Part shown: positions 48,060-63,000 of the stretch, piece by piece | Numbering within the stretch: the stretch's first letter is position 1 | Layout of the letters: the number at the start of each line of letters is the position of its first letter | Assembly: GCF_964340395.1 (NCBI RefSeq) | Contig: NC_135564.1 | Span: 15,833,457 to 15,897,456 of the forward strand | Source: Glandiceps talaboti | Taxonomy: Eukaryota > Hemichordata > Enteropneusta > Spengelidae | Length of the DNA stretch: 64,000 nucleotides | Direction: 5' to 3' | Notes under the pieces: model-generated | Told to the model about the DNA's origin: nothing | Databases searched by the model: none | What the model saw: the letters and a program-made list of their open reading frames with translations, nothing else | Made by a program: the position numbers and the translations under genes

Positions 48060-51000
48060 ATGATGTGGACTTTCCAAATTTCGGCCATCGTGCTGACACT
48101 GACAGTGGTAGTAACCGGTGGTAAGTACTGTACATTGACACTTCCATCTGCATGAACACGACCCATGTCCATTGTATCTCATGTGATGTCTTTAATCCGT
48201 CAAATTTAGTTAAATTTTAACACTGGCACGTCACACATATATGTGCGGGAACTGCGAACGCCGAAATGTCCCGCGACAAGCGCGACTCCATGTTGATTGA
48301 TTTGAAATTGAAGGTTACTGGGCCGGGTTGAACAGGTGGTGTTTTAAAAGCGAACTTACTCTGGTCATGGCTATATTAGCGAGATCAATTCGTTATAACA
48401 TTATATTTCAGAAGCTACTAAACTGAATGATGCGATCAGCCGGTACGAAGGAGTGGCGTACGACCGTGTACAGTTGCAAGCAAACCACTATCGTGCACGC
48501 CGGTCAGCCGACGGAGAGGTGAAGTTGAACTTTCACGCCCTTGGCAGGTAAATTATGCATAACAAACTATAAATAAACAGTCGAAAGGGTATATCTATAA
48601 AAGGTGGGATTGTCTATGGTTTATGACAAAGCATCCACTCGACATTTATACAATGTCCGTTATGTAACAATGTTTGTCAGCTTCTTGTCTTGGCAACAAA
48701 TTCATAATTACCATGGAAATTCAATTTTATCTATAAATAACTGCACAGCTGCTTAGTATGGTGTACGGGGCTCGATTCTGACAATGTCAGATTCGAGTTC
48801 CGACTTACATGTACATACAATGTCTGCAAGCAGGACTACACAGCACCAACACTCAACAATACCGCATTGTTTGGAAAGACACTATTGTCATGAAAACAAA
48901 TGGTTGAAATTACGGCTAATATTTATTTTACAATAAGCAAGCACCATTCTTTTATTACAGAACAGGAAAACGGTAGGAAAATATTGAATGATAACAATAT
49001 AGAACCAAAATAAGACTCATAGAGTCATACATACAGTTACAGACTGAGAAAGTCATCTGAAAGGTCAGGTTCTTGGACTGTTTATGTAACCACTCATTAT
49101 AAGCAGAAATAACCACAGGGAGAAGAGAGTTGTAAGTGTAACGGATCGATTAACCAATTTATTGATTGATTGATTATTTGATTAAATAATTGATTGATTG
49201 AATGATTCATTTTTGTGATGAAATAAAATTATGAGATTAGAGGTGTTTTAATTTAGATAAGAGGAGAAGAATGGACAAGATGTCTTTATTTAGTCAATAA
49301 AAAGATAATTATATACAGCTGAAAGAGAGAAAAGTATTTAGGGAAAGAAGAAAAAAAGGTTTATATCATGACAAAAATTAGTGAGTCAAATGATCAATAT
49401 CACACACTAAATAAGTTATATTTCACCACAAAAATTAATAATTCAATCGATCAATTAGTCAATTAATTAATCAGTTACATGCTCACTTCTCCCTGTGGAA
49501 CAGCTGCATCTTTCAGGCTACTAGTACTACAGACAGATAAAAACTTATTCAAAATTATTTTTAAAAACCTCACAATAGGGTATCAATGACAAAACTTTGT
49601 ATTTATAACCACGGAAGTATTACTTCAGTACTCATGGGCTACAAATAGAAACAGGGAGATAATATATTATAGATAATAAAACAGGTGTGTCTAATTAGTA
49701 ATAGAAAATGTACTGTGTGTGATATTATTAATGAAACAGAAGATGGAATACATTTTTAAATTTTACTCAAACTGTAAACTTTATATTAAATGTGGGGAGA
49801 CTTTCCTAAAGAGCTCTTCTTATACACTAACATATAGAGAGAAATACATGTATGTTCACCAGTAAAAAACATAAATAATGAATTTGATCATGAATGTGTA
49901 TTTGCATATATTCATTACCTCAATTGTAAGTAATGTTATCCTTTAGGGAATTCAATTTATTACTTTGTAACATATATGATATAGAACTATTTAATGCTAG
50001 GGCAAATGATAAAGTAAATTTCCATCAAATGAAGTGGCTACCTTTGCACCAATTTTGTGTAAATACGAACACGTCATTAGTTGAAGTCTAGTGGCTGTTT
50101 TTTGTTTTTTTGTTTTTCCAAAAAATCAAACTCTTTGGATGCAAGTCAAATTTTCTCTAGCCTTTCTTAGTATTCTTTTCGTTCTGTTTTTCCTTGTGTG
50201 CTGTATACTTCTTTGTTTTGTACGTAAATAAAAAAAAAGAAAAAAAAGTAATGTTATTTGATGTCAGGTACTGTATCATGACTATCACATATTTAAATGA
50301 GATGCTAATTTATGCTAACTTTATTCGCAATAGAAGCTTGTAAGTTGTACAATAGTGAAATGTGATGCAGATTTGAAAACAATAGGGATAAATTATGTCA
50401 TAATTTTACAAATTCACCTTAGTCTTAGTTCTTCAGTAGAGAGACCTTTCAATACCATTATGATTACAATGTTTTCCACTACTACGTACTCGGATCTTGT
50501 TAGATACATTCATAATTATTTTTGACAAAGAGAGCAAAGCTTGACATCAGCTGTCACATTGTAAATTTGACATTTTCCCCACAATGCAACTGGATTCAAG
50601 AGACCTGTATACAGTCTGTTGAATTTTGAGTATGCCTTCTTTACCACAATAGTACTTTTTTATTTATTAAATCGACCCTTGCCTCTGAGAGGACAAGATT
50701 TTGTTCTAATGTAAAGTTACAATCCTAGTTTGTTAACTTGAGCTGTTAAAGTATTGTTGTCTATCGCGTAAACCCAATACCATAACTAGCCAAGTGATTG
50801 ACTTTTGATTGTATGTCAGTCTTCTTGTGAACTCTTTCTCTTTTAACTACTGTGTAAAAAAAGGAAATAGGAACCAGAAAGCGTCTATGTGTCCTGTATG
50901 GAACAATAATAAGGAAGTAACTTCAGTTTCTAATAAAACCTTCTTAGAACTATCCTTGAGATAACCTACATGTACATGCTAACTGTATACTATAATGGAC

Positions 51001-54000
51001 TACCTGTATTAGTCTAGCTGCTAGACCTCAAGCTTTCTTCTGATAGATATGAAAGTGGAAGACCCAAGCTATCACTCTCACTAGCGACCTTTTGTTGCCC
51101 TCACAGTGAGCAGAATAGCCCAAGGGGTCCATCTGTCTAGAAGTACATGTGTACATGTATAAGGAAATGGATGGGTTGTGCATGGAAGGATGGGGGGCAG
51201 GGTGGGGGTGGGGGTGGGGGGGGTAGTCATGTCTTGTTTGATAATGGGTGATACCTCCATGGTAGGGGCATGTTGCTTTAGTGAAAAGTCCAAAGGTCCC
51301 ATTTTAGACCAATTTGAGTAAAAAATATCCCTATTTTGACCAATTTATGTAAAAAAAATATCTTTATATTTTAGACCAATTTGAGTAAAAAATATCCCTA
51401 TTTTAGACTAATTATATACATGTAATTTTGTAGTGGAAGGATTGATACCATTGTTGATTTTTGTAGTTTGTATTTTATGCTGTTGTTTTTTTTTAGTCTG
51501 GTGGTGTGTGTTGGTTTGTAGTACATCTTGCAATAGGTCTCACTGGGAGAACAGCACCCTGCACTGAAAAGTCAAAGTCTAGGCTAAATAACCCCATTTT
51601 AGTCCAACCATTCCAAATCTATACCGTATTTAGACCAGCACCTGTAAAGATATATCCCAAAGGGTGGTGCATCCATTATTTTATACTCAAGTATACCTGA
51701 TTGTGAACGCAGGCCAACACCCCTGCATTTCTTGACATAATTCTCATATTATTGTGCCGAACAACTGGGTCATGCCATCACAAACAACTGTGACTTAATG
51801 TGGGTCAGTGCACCCCTAAGCCAATTTGATGCGCCACTGAAGCACACCATTTTCTTGTGACCCACCTTGATTTGGTTAGGGGATTTGGTGTTCCCCTATC
51901 TCTTACTCGGGCTGACTTACAAGCAGTGTAACAAACAAACATACATGTATTCTAAATAAACCAATTTATAATGTACCACTGATGCACAGGATTTTCTTGT
52001 GGACCACTGAAAATAATCTGGTATTTCCCCTAGCCCTTACCATGTGGTCGACGTGCAAGAAGTCCTATGATTATTTTTATGTGCAACAAAAAATGTTGTC
52101 TTTTAAGGTACGTGCGAGGGCACCAGGTCATCAGGTCATTGTACTATACTTCTAAGAATACGGAAAGTTTAACTGCGTGCAGAGCTAGTAAACCAAACAA
52201 TAGCAATGAGAAATTGTCTGCAGTGAATGTTGTACAATCAATCATTACATACAAATGTACATTGTACCGTTCGGTATCTGTTGAAGATTGCATTGCACAC
52301 TACTATAATGTATAATGGAGAACACATTATTGCATACCTATATGCAAATGAGGATGCCATGATGTAAATAAACTCTGAAAGTGAAATTTGCAAATTACAT
52401 GACTAAATCACAATAACGTTACAGTATTATTAGTTGTTGTCGTTTGTAACCAACATTAGAAACTTAACACTATACTTATAGTGTGATTGTTTCAAATAAA
52501 CTTTAGCTGGGAGTGTGTCATTAATAACATCTAGTTTATTTGATAAACTGACGTACATAATATATAATTTGTTTGTCTAGTTAGAGTGTCAATTTCAGTT
52601 GTTCACAGCATGCCTGTTAAATATTGTGTTTATGACCTGGTAAGGTGAATGACCTTTTGGTAATGCTAGACATCTGTTACATACACCAGTCACATAACTC
52701 ATTTTGATGTTTGTTATTTTTTTATTCACAAAATGTCAATAATACTTCAACCAGCAACTAAACATCACTGATCTGGTAATGTTTGCAGTTGTATTGACTT
52801 CAACTCGTCCACCAAAGCACCATCATGTTGACAATTAGGGGGTTCTCATTTAGCCAGTCTTATCTAAAATAATAAAAACCCAAATATGAACAGTAAATGT
52901 CAACTCAGAGTCGGGTTAAATTTAGGTCAGGTACAATGGGGGGTTTAGAGTCGACTTATCTTTAGTGTCTGACACAAAATTTCATTTGATTATGTAAGTG
53001 TATTTAGTGTCCTAGACAAGGGGGGTTCTAGGGTTAAAGTTCAGGGTTTCTGCTAAATGATTGAAACAAATGAAGGCTATATGCTAATATTGAATGACTT
53101 TGGTATGTAAAACAGTGATCTGTGTCAGGTACAAAAATTCAGTGTGAATGGGTCCCAAATCCAGCTTATTAGATTTACTACTTTGTGTCGCCTCAGAGTG
53201 AAAACTCATATTTGTAGTTTGAACATAGTAAATGTTCGTGATGTGTATTGTGGTGATCTATAAAGCTGGCAGTCTCCTTTTGGTGAGTAAATACAGTATT
53301 ATGTGTACATAACACATAAATGACTCACTGTATTGATTCATCAGCAACCACACCTTTGAATCAAAATATTACTTTTCACAGTTGTAAAGAACAAGAGAAT
53401 ATAATTCACACTATCATTTTTATTAATTTTATTTGTTATCAAATAAAAAAAAATTGCCTCAGGCCAGTGTGTCCTCTAAGCCAATTTGACACGCCACTGA
53501 CACACACAATTTCTAGTGATGCACCAAAATTTGGTGTTCTATCTCTGACTATGTGGTGATTCACAAGAAATGCCAGTTTTTCTCATTTTGACTTACAACA
53601 ACAAAATTTAGCTATCATGAAGAGGGCACACTGCCTTAAGGCACAATTTATCTATGAATTATGGCACACCTATTGTGGATCTTACTGTTCAGGTGTGAAG
53701 CCAATAGAAATAATGTTAACCAAAGTGTGATTAAAAGTGTGCGATACCAAATTCTGGCTAACGTTATTTTTACAAGTTTCACGAGTCTGGATGCCAATGT
53801 GGGTAGAGGTGGTCAGCCACTTGACTTGAAACATTATATCCTTTGTTCTATTGTATAAGTGTGTTGTGTAAGGACCACATCTAGACAAAAACAAAGTGTA
53901 ATGTAAAACTCTATTTGTGAGAAGGGATACTATGGTACATGTATGAATGCACATGTTGTAAGCATGATTTAGTAACCCCCTGTGTTGAGTGCTTCATTCT

Positions 54001-57000
54001 CCCCTGATACATTTTACCTCCATGGTTCTACTCCAAGACAATTCTAGTTCCAAAACAAATTGTGTGAATTTGTTTCTTTCAAACATATGAATTTAGTTTT
54101 AACACGGACTATATGTAAAAGGACAGTGTTAACTTTATATCAAACCCATATGAAATTTAACAGAAAATGTCATAACTTTCTGAATTACGTATGTGTAAGA
54201 TTTTCTCCTTATATTATACAATGTAAGTGGTATATACTAGTTTTAGGTCGATGCACCAATGTTTTAGGTCAATTGTACCATTTTTATCAGTACATGTATA
54301 CATATTTAACCTTTGCAGTGTGGGATGGTAATGTACCAGAGAAACTAGATGACACACCTTGCATTATATGGTGTAGTGACAATCTTTTGAATGTGGGACC
54401 AGTAGGGAAATAGAGGTTGAAGAATACAGAACGTTTTAAATGGGGTCATTGTATACTAAATGAATGACGTAAAAACCACTTAGTAAACTTGGAAGCTTGC
54501 CTCAAGTGATCATGTAAAGCTGTTGTGTTATGTAAAGGATTTCTGTTGAAGACTGTGATGCCTTGAAAGATAGGTGACCTAGGCTACAATGTATACATGT
54601 GTAGTTGTGATAAAGACCAACCAGTTCGACTCTGCCAAAGTCTAAGCAATAGATATATGTAGTCAACGAGTTCGGGAGGGTTATGTGCTAATAAACGAGG
54701 GTTTTTGGCACATAACCCTACAGAATGATTTGTCTATCTTACTTATACTATGGCGTGATTGGCTCAAACGGATATATATGTTACACCCCTAAGAAAGAGT
54801 GGGTTATGTCTCCATATAACCAACCAAAACCAATCTTCAATATCTTGATGACATAATTTAAGGTATATATTCTAAAATGTTGTGGAAACCCCATTTCTTT
54901 CATCAACTGTGCAAACAATACCATGTGATGATGACAGCAAAGGCATACATTGACAATTCACATTCTTAAATAGTTCAATTTAGGTCAAATATTTTCACTC
55001 AGGTGCATACAACACTTATTTGTCAAGTACCACTTGAACTTTTCTCTCCTGATTTACATGTATGATGTACATTGACATGAAATCCTAATTCATGTCTGAC
55101 ATCAGTTCATTTTGAATCCTTTGAAAATAAAGAATTTCATAACTTAAATGATAATTTTGCATTCAGGGATTCATGTTGTAGACATTAAATATTTGTCCAT
55201 GAGGTGGAATTTGCATATTATGTGTTGCAGCAGTGAAATTAGCATATTATGTGTTATAGAGGTGAAATTTGCATAATGTGGCTTGAAGGGGTAGAATTTG
55301 CATATTATGTTGCAGAGGTGAAATTTTCATATTGTGTGTTTTTTTGGTCATAATTTGCATATATTATGTTTTAGAGATGAATTTGCAGTTGTAGAGAAAT
55401 AAAATTTGCATATTATATGTCAGTGTGAAATTAGCATGTTGTGTGTTGTAAGGACAGAATTTGCATATGTGTTGAAGAGGAGACATTTGCATATCATATG
55501 TTGTAAATTGTATTGCCTAATCTATTTATTCCCCCCCCTCCCCACAGACACTTTAAACTGAGGCTGAGAAGATCAACTTCTGTTTTTAGTCATGATTTCA
55601 AAGTAGAAACGTCTAATGGAGTAGAGCGTTATGACACTTCCTTCATCTACAGTGGAAAGTTACAAGGTAAGATATACACTATTTTGTTTTATAACTTATG
55701 ATATGTATACAGCAAGTTATAATACATGTACGGCTATGGCTGTACTTGCATGCACATCACTTTGATCTGCAAACTTTGTTTTGCTATATCTTTTTATTAT
55801 GTGTAAAATATATTTTTGGAAATTGACATCAGACTGAGCCACGTACATTCCACAGCTAAAATGATGTAGGCTTGGTGTTTCATATATTGTTATTGTTTGG
55901 TGGTTCTTTTTCTTTCAATTTTGAACGTTGAGTGTATAAATTGTAAGACAGATTCTGACTGGCTCCTCATAAGTATGAGATTTGGTATGGGAATGCCTAT
56001 GGTGTTGTGTCACCTGTAATATAAATGAGTCATATTAAAGCTATCTTGTCAATAGGGAACTTGAAATCCAGACTGAGCATGTTCAGACGCAAAGGACTAT
56101 GGGATTAACTGTGGTTATCGTAATCCCTAATCTGGAGCTACTGATAAAATTAACCTCCCACAATTGTTAGGGTAACTATGAATTGATTATCTGTGGTTAC
56201 AAACTATGTAACATTATTGTTTACAATACTAATTGATTAGTATTTATTATCACATTTCCCATGATGCAACATTCAACATGGCGGGTTTCCAAGTTCCCTA
56301 TTGAACCATAAGGATTGGATACCAATTTATGTCTATAGCTCTGCCTGCCAAACAACTTTTCACTCCTAAATTTTAACCCTTATCTGAACAGAGCCATTAA
56401 CACAGCAGTTGGTTGCACCCAAACATTTCTTGACTGTAACAGTGTAATATAAATTAACATAACAATATGTTTGTTTGTTATGCAAATACATTGCCTCTAC
56501 CATTATTTGTCAGGGGTCAAGACCAGCATAGTTAAACTGTGCCGAATTTATTCAGACATTGTTTGTAAAGTTGTTAGAGTTACTGTGTAGCATTCTCCTG
56601 CCATTTCAATCCCAGACTGACTCACTCCGTTGGTAAATACTTTTAAAGAAATCGCTTTCTTTAGAAACGAGGGATTACTGAACAAGGGAAAACTATTTAA
56701 ACTCAGGCTGAGAACCGACTGTATTATTTGTCATAGTCTGGTATCCATTTAATTGGCTTGTCCATAAAAACATGCCAGCTGACGTCTTCTATTTATTGTA
56801 AATTGACACAAAATTGAAAATCAATACATGCATGTAGGAATTAATGTGAACCATCAAATTTGAAAAGTGATACAATATTTGATGGATTTTAATATCTGAA
56901 AATGAAATTGCTGTTTGTGAGACATATGTCTGTATTGATCTGCTGCTGAAACTGTGTGCATATTTCTTTAAATGACTGTACTGAGTCTGCAAAATCATTT

Positions 57001-60000
57001 TGTCTAAATACAGCTTGAATATTGATATGTACATGTTCTCTGAACATTTCATATTTGGTGTACATTTCATCAGATTGAAATGAAGTAAATGTTAATACAT
57101 TTATTAGGAAACCAGCCAACCTTAATGTGATGTCACCTCAGTGGTATTAATTTGCATATACACTTGTTAGGAATGATACAGCCAAATTAAACAGTGCTAA
57201 AATACGGTTATACCCAATGTAATATTTATTTTGAAACCTTACATGTATGTATCATCATGTATGTGGAATATCTATTTTGATATCAACTTGAACAGATTGA
57301 AATACATGTACATAGAAATTTTGCATAAATAGACAATGTTATTTTGATATGACAGAAAATGTCTTTATACTGATTTATTAAATAATCAAATCTGATATGG
57401 GTTCAATCTGATTAGAATCCAATGTAGTGTAGTGTAGAAATCGTTCTTTTGTGAGCAACCATTACATACATCTGACAATACCATAGACCTGGTTTTCCCA
57501 AACCACACAAGAGCACAGAGTAAATTCACCCAATGAATGAGAATGTGTAATGCGCTAAAACATACAGGTACAGTGCTTCAGAGTGCAGAAGATGAGCACA
57601 GGGCACAAACAGCGATGTTATCGTTATCGTTTGGTGGTGCTTTCTTTCAATTTTGAACGTTGAGTGTTATGTATATATATTGTAACAATGTAAGACGGAT
57701 TCTAGTTGACTATTCGTAAGTACAAGATTGGGTTTGGGAAATGTATGTAACAAGCGCTCACAAAAGAACAAACGACAGCAAATGTAACAGCCAAAACAAA
57801 ATCACCCCGTGTACACTACATCGGATTTTTATATAATAATCAGATTGATATGAATTTAGTTTAACATTTTCATGTTTAGGTATAACATTGGTCTGAGAAA
57901 GTCATTTTCTTTGGGAAATACAGGTGACTATTTATTTTCATGTTTGTCATCAAACCTTGAAATGATGGGTTGGTTTAAATGAAAAACAGAAAAAAAGTGA
58001 ATGCATGTAGTATACATGCTGGTGATGTTTTCAAATCATGATTGTACAATGTACTTTAAACTGTCTGGATGCCTTAGTAATGGTAATTATAGTTTGAAAG
58101 TTACTACACTCTACATGTCTCTTTTGACCAAAAATACCACTGTCCGTTTGGTAAAATTATGACGTCTTGGAAGTAATGTTTTACTCAAATTTCAGAAAAA
58201 TAGATGATTTTTTTTTGCCCAGATACATGAGCTTGTGATACGTGTCATCAACTCATTTCTGATGTTGCGATTTTTTTGAAAAAATGTTTTAGTCAGGTTT
58301 CATACATATTAATATATGCATACGTATACATGTCTGTCAGATCACAAGACACAGAGAAATACATGTAAATAAGGCCTCCCTCTCAGGTACAGTGCCACAT
58401 TTTACATAACCATGGATATATTGATTGCAGGAGAACCTCAAACACGGGCTGAATCAGTGGAAGCATGTGTACACATTGAGATATTGTGTTTGGGACATAT
58501 ACCTATACATGCAGTATTAAATTTTAATGAAAATGACATTATGTACCGTATGCATACTAGAGTGATTCAATTTAAGAATCAGGAAATTAACATTTGCAAT
58601 GGACCTGTGTGTATGTATGTATTTGTATAGAATGTACTATTTGTTAAGTCTGTTGTAGATCTTAGTGTGTTCTGGCATATCTGTAGTTCACGTCGTGATA
58701 ATGTTTGAGTGCAAATTATTTTTAAAAAAAATACATCCAGCTATTGAAAGAAAGTTGTGGTTTCTAGCAATGTGATGTCTACGGGAAATGAGCACTGTAT
58801 GCAGATGATTTAATTACACTATGGAGAGGAGAAACCTAATCGGAAATAAAGTCTTGTTACTATAGTAACAGTTCGACATATCGGTAACCTGGCAGGAAAC
58901 TGTAGCATCTCAAATAACCATAAAGTAAAATGTACCGATATACTACTGTATGCACATAACAAGTTACATTTATTTTCTGAGATTGAATTGTAGAACTTTC
59001 TCCAATGTCTGCATTTTTTGTATGGTAAGGTTGACTATAACTTCTTATACAGTTTGCTTTAGACTTGTACATCTAAAAAGTTAATTGTAGTCTATCTACT
59101 CGTTAAATAAATGCACTAACTCAGGTACATGCATTCACTATTTGGGAATATCGAATGAAGTGTATACAGTACTGTAGAGGAGATCAGTGCAAATTCAGTG
59201 AATAGACAACTAAAATACTACACACATCAAAAGCTGTGTCTATGGTAATGATTTGAGTGACCTTGTTTTTTTTGTTCTGTTTTTCGTTATCCGACCAACC
59301 CAAAATTTTCAGCAGAGTCTGACATTAAAATAAAAAATATTTTTATTTTTGCCCGCCTTTAAATATTTTGCTGAGAATGTGTGAATTGTGTAGATGAGCT
59401 GAGAAAGAGCTTGTTACCAGGAATCCAATAAACAGAAGATAAAGAGGAGGAAAAAGAGAGGCAGAGAAACATGAAGAAGATGATTTTTTGCTTCTTTTTG
59501 TGCGAGCGACCCATGGTTGCCATTAAAAAGTAATGAGAAACATAACAAAATTGTGTCACCCATATCTTGTTCTATCCATTCATCTGTGCATAGCCATGCA
59601 ATAACAGATTTCATTCAAACCTGGCACATAGATGATCTAATATAGGGGTCCTGGATATGTTACTTGTTACTTGGTTTCACAACAAATATTACTGAAGAGT
59701 AAGGTGTCTTTGGTGACAAAAGTGTCACCCATATTATCAGGTGCAAGCTCTTTTTTAAAACTTTTATCTCACAGTTTGATCTTGATCTTGACCTTTGGGG
59801 TCAACACTAGGCCATAGACATTATCTTGGTGTTACTACTGTGTACACCAAAGCAAGTCTATGGGTGATAATGCAGTACTGAATAGAAGCCATATTTGTGG
59901 TAACAAATTATTTATCCCCATAACTCAAAAGTTGTACTACATCTAGAGACCTTATTATTCTCTTTACAGGTAATATGCATCAGATAATATGACTACTTTT

Positions 60001-63000
60001 ATCACAGTTGTACTATTATGCAGGGATATGATTAAAGAAGTGACAGGTCTGAATCTCTGTGTTGTACCCAGAGAAATTATCCTCTCCAAACTTTGAGGGC
60101 ATAATGAAACTGTCAAAAAGGGCATAATGAAACTGTCTCAAAGGGCGTAATGAAACTGTCTAAAAGGGCATATTGAAACTGTCTAAATGGTGACCTTATT
60201 TTTGTCTTCTCAGTTTAAATACCAAAGTGAAACTATAAAACCTTGCCAAAATCACTGGTAATTTTTTTAATAGAAAGAGCACAGCTGTTATGTGTGTAGT
60301 TTTCTGAAAAATTCTTTGTTGAGGGTGTGTGACTGTGTCCTGCTGATTTGAATCAAAAGCACTATTCAATCCAATTATTCCAGAGAGAGTGAAAGTGTGT
60401 AAAAATACCACATGGTTTATAAGTGTTCTATTCAATAACTAGATTACTCATTTTTATGTAACATTTGCCTCACTACTTTAGATTTTGAATGGCAGTTTTT
60501 AATAAATGGCATATTTCTACAAACAGATTTCAATATGGGGGTTACTGGGTAACCAAGGGGAAATGTGGTCATATTTTACAAGAGTTCCATACATTTAATA
60601 CATGTATAAGTTCAGAACTTTGAGGCTGAAATCTGGTGAAATTGATATTTTCAATATTCATATATACATCATACATGTATGTGTATGAAATTGTGGTATA
60701 TGAAAAATTTAAAAGAATTTAAAAAAGATTAAAATATTCTACATGCATATAAACTGTTATAATAATAACGTACACTTTTTAAATATTAAATAAATTAAAT
60801 AGCAAATGTTGGGTAAGCGTAGATGCTATTCTAATACATCTTTGTTTCAAATTATAAATCTAGCCTGTCTAGAATTTGAGGATTTTGAGTTGACGGACCA
60901 TGGCTGCTAAAGTGACACCAATTACTCAACATCAAATTAAAAAAAAAAAACATTCCATGATGTACAGCATTGCATTTTATTCAACCATATACTGAAACCA
61001 GATGAATGAATGGTTGTACATTTGTTTTTGTTCTATACACGCGGCAATATATTTACCCAAACACACCCAAACTCTTCAACTATAATCCGTGTGAACTTCA
61101 GGCATACCAGCTACAAAAATAAAACTTTATAGCCAATATCAAACACAAAAGACTACGTGAAAGTACCATTGTGATGCAAAATTGTCATCGTGTAGGTATG
61201 TGTATACTTATACTATATAATGTATATGATGGTTGTAATGGGAAAACTGATTATAATCCACAGGTTGTTATGTATCATTTTGCTTTCCTGAGAGAGATAT
61301 TCCGTGAGGCCTTTGATTTCATGAATAATAAAACCATTTAGGTGTTTTTTGAAATGTTACCATGACAACAGAGCCAATTCATTTTAGGAAACATATGTCT
61401 TTTTATATCTACCAGTTCCGTGTAGACAAAATCTTATTATAAGGTGTAGAATAATTGTAATGTAACATTTTGCAGCAATTTTGATTTTAAGTGTTGTGAT
61501 AATTGAGTGATTATTAATTTTGGGTTTGAGATTTGTTCTGGACTAATAATATATTTATTTTAATATACATGTATAGGCTCAGTTATTAAGAAATGTCATA
61601 TTTTGATGTGGTTTTAATAAAATGTAATGTTATTGTAAGCTGTACAGAGTACATTTGTAGGTGTAGAGAAAGTGTGTTTTTGTTCTCTGTTAAAAAAAAT
61701 CAAATTAATCTTTACATAATCATTTAGGTTTGTCAATTATACAAGTCACTCATTGTTTCTCCATCCTCAGCTGTCTTGATCAAAGGGTTTGACCTGTGTA
61801 CAAGTGCCTGGACACAATGTATCTGTATACACGGTCACCTATAGATTGTCAATGTGTTAATCGGTATCCCCTCATTTCTTTAAAAGTTACAGGGTAGAAC
61901 TCACTATTCACCTCAATCTGATTAAAATCTCATGTCACCATGGTAACACGGCTTGATTTCCTTTTTAACCCCCTATTATCTGTAACCATGAAAACAAACG
62001 ACAATATACAGCGTTGCTAGATATGCATCTTCGTATACATTTTTTTCATAGGAAAATATAGATTTGAACATTAATCGCTGCATCTTAGGATAAATGTGTG
62101 CTTTCCTTCTACATGTGCATGGTATATAAATGTTTCGATAAAGAGTAAAATCACTCAAAATATACTTATTATGTATAATTTGTCTTGAAGTAAAATCTAC
62201 CAAATTTATATTTTCATAATTTTCTGTTTTTTACTTTCAGATGATGAACTTAGTCACTGCCATGGTTCTATCGTTAACGGAACCTTTGTTGGAGCTGTGT
62301 ATGTTGACAATGAACAGTATTACATAGAGCCTTCCCAGAAATACTTCCAGGAAAAACAGTCATTTCATTCCCTTATTTATATGGGAAAGGATGTCAAAAT
62401 GCCGGAAGGCAGACATGGATCAACAGGTTGTTCCATGGATGCCGAAGTGTTTTCCAGAATGTCAGAAATCCAGAAAAGTATGGAAAAGGTAAGAAGAAGG
62501 AAGCAAGGGTGTAGAGAAGTAGCTAAGTTAATAGCTAGAATGACAACATTTTTAGCCCCATCTACACAGCACTAAAAATCCTACCTCAGGTAGGATTCAG
62601 GATAGCTTGAATCCTGTGTAGACGCAAACACGTCCTGAAACCGTTCTGAAACCGTTCTGACTTAAGATACCTTTGAGAGGTTTCCTGAAACCCTCCTGAC
62701 TCCGTCCTGACAGGACATCTATGCCACAACCTTCCTACGTGTAGACACAAATCTATCCTACCTCGGTAGGACTTTGGACTGCCTCAGGTAGGACAACCTA
62801 TGTGTAGATGGGGCTAGTGAGTTCATTCCTAATAAATGATCTTGGTAACTGGAGTGTCAAATTAACAGAACATTTTGATATTCATTTAATCCTTAAAAAT
62901 TCAGTTACACTGCAATTTTCTCAAGTTTTGGTCTCAATTCTTGGTTTTCTAAATATAAGAATTTCAATCTAAGAGGAAGGAAAAGTATTGTATCTGATCA

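Larger units (their letters stand above)
48548..55547. other. ADAM10 intron 2 with repeats
   Basis: No exon seen. It contains TTGATTGAT-type runs near 49160-49200 and a three-part AT-rich tandem repeat at about 51302-51411 (GACCAATTTGAGTAAAAAAT). A small element lies at 53465-53633, with degenerate relatives of it at about 51800-52120. The octamer array (55190-55510) abuts the next exon. Confidence 0.5.

Noticed and set aside
54060-54413. 117-codon ORF in ADAM10 intron 2
   Set aside because: Low-complexity AT-rich composition with no recognisable motif and no matching splice sites in phase with ADAM10.
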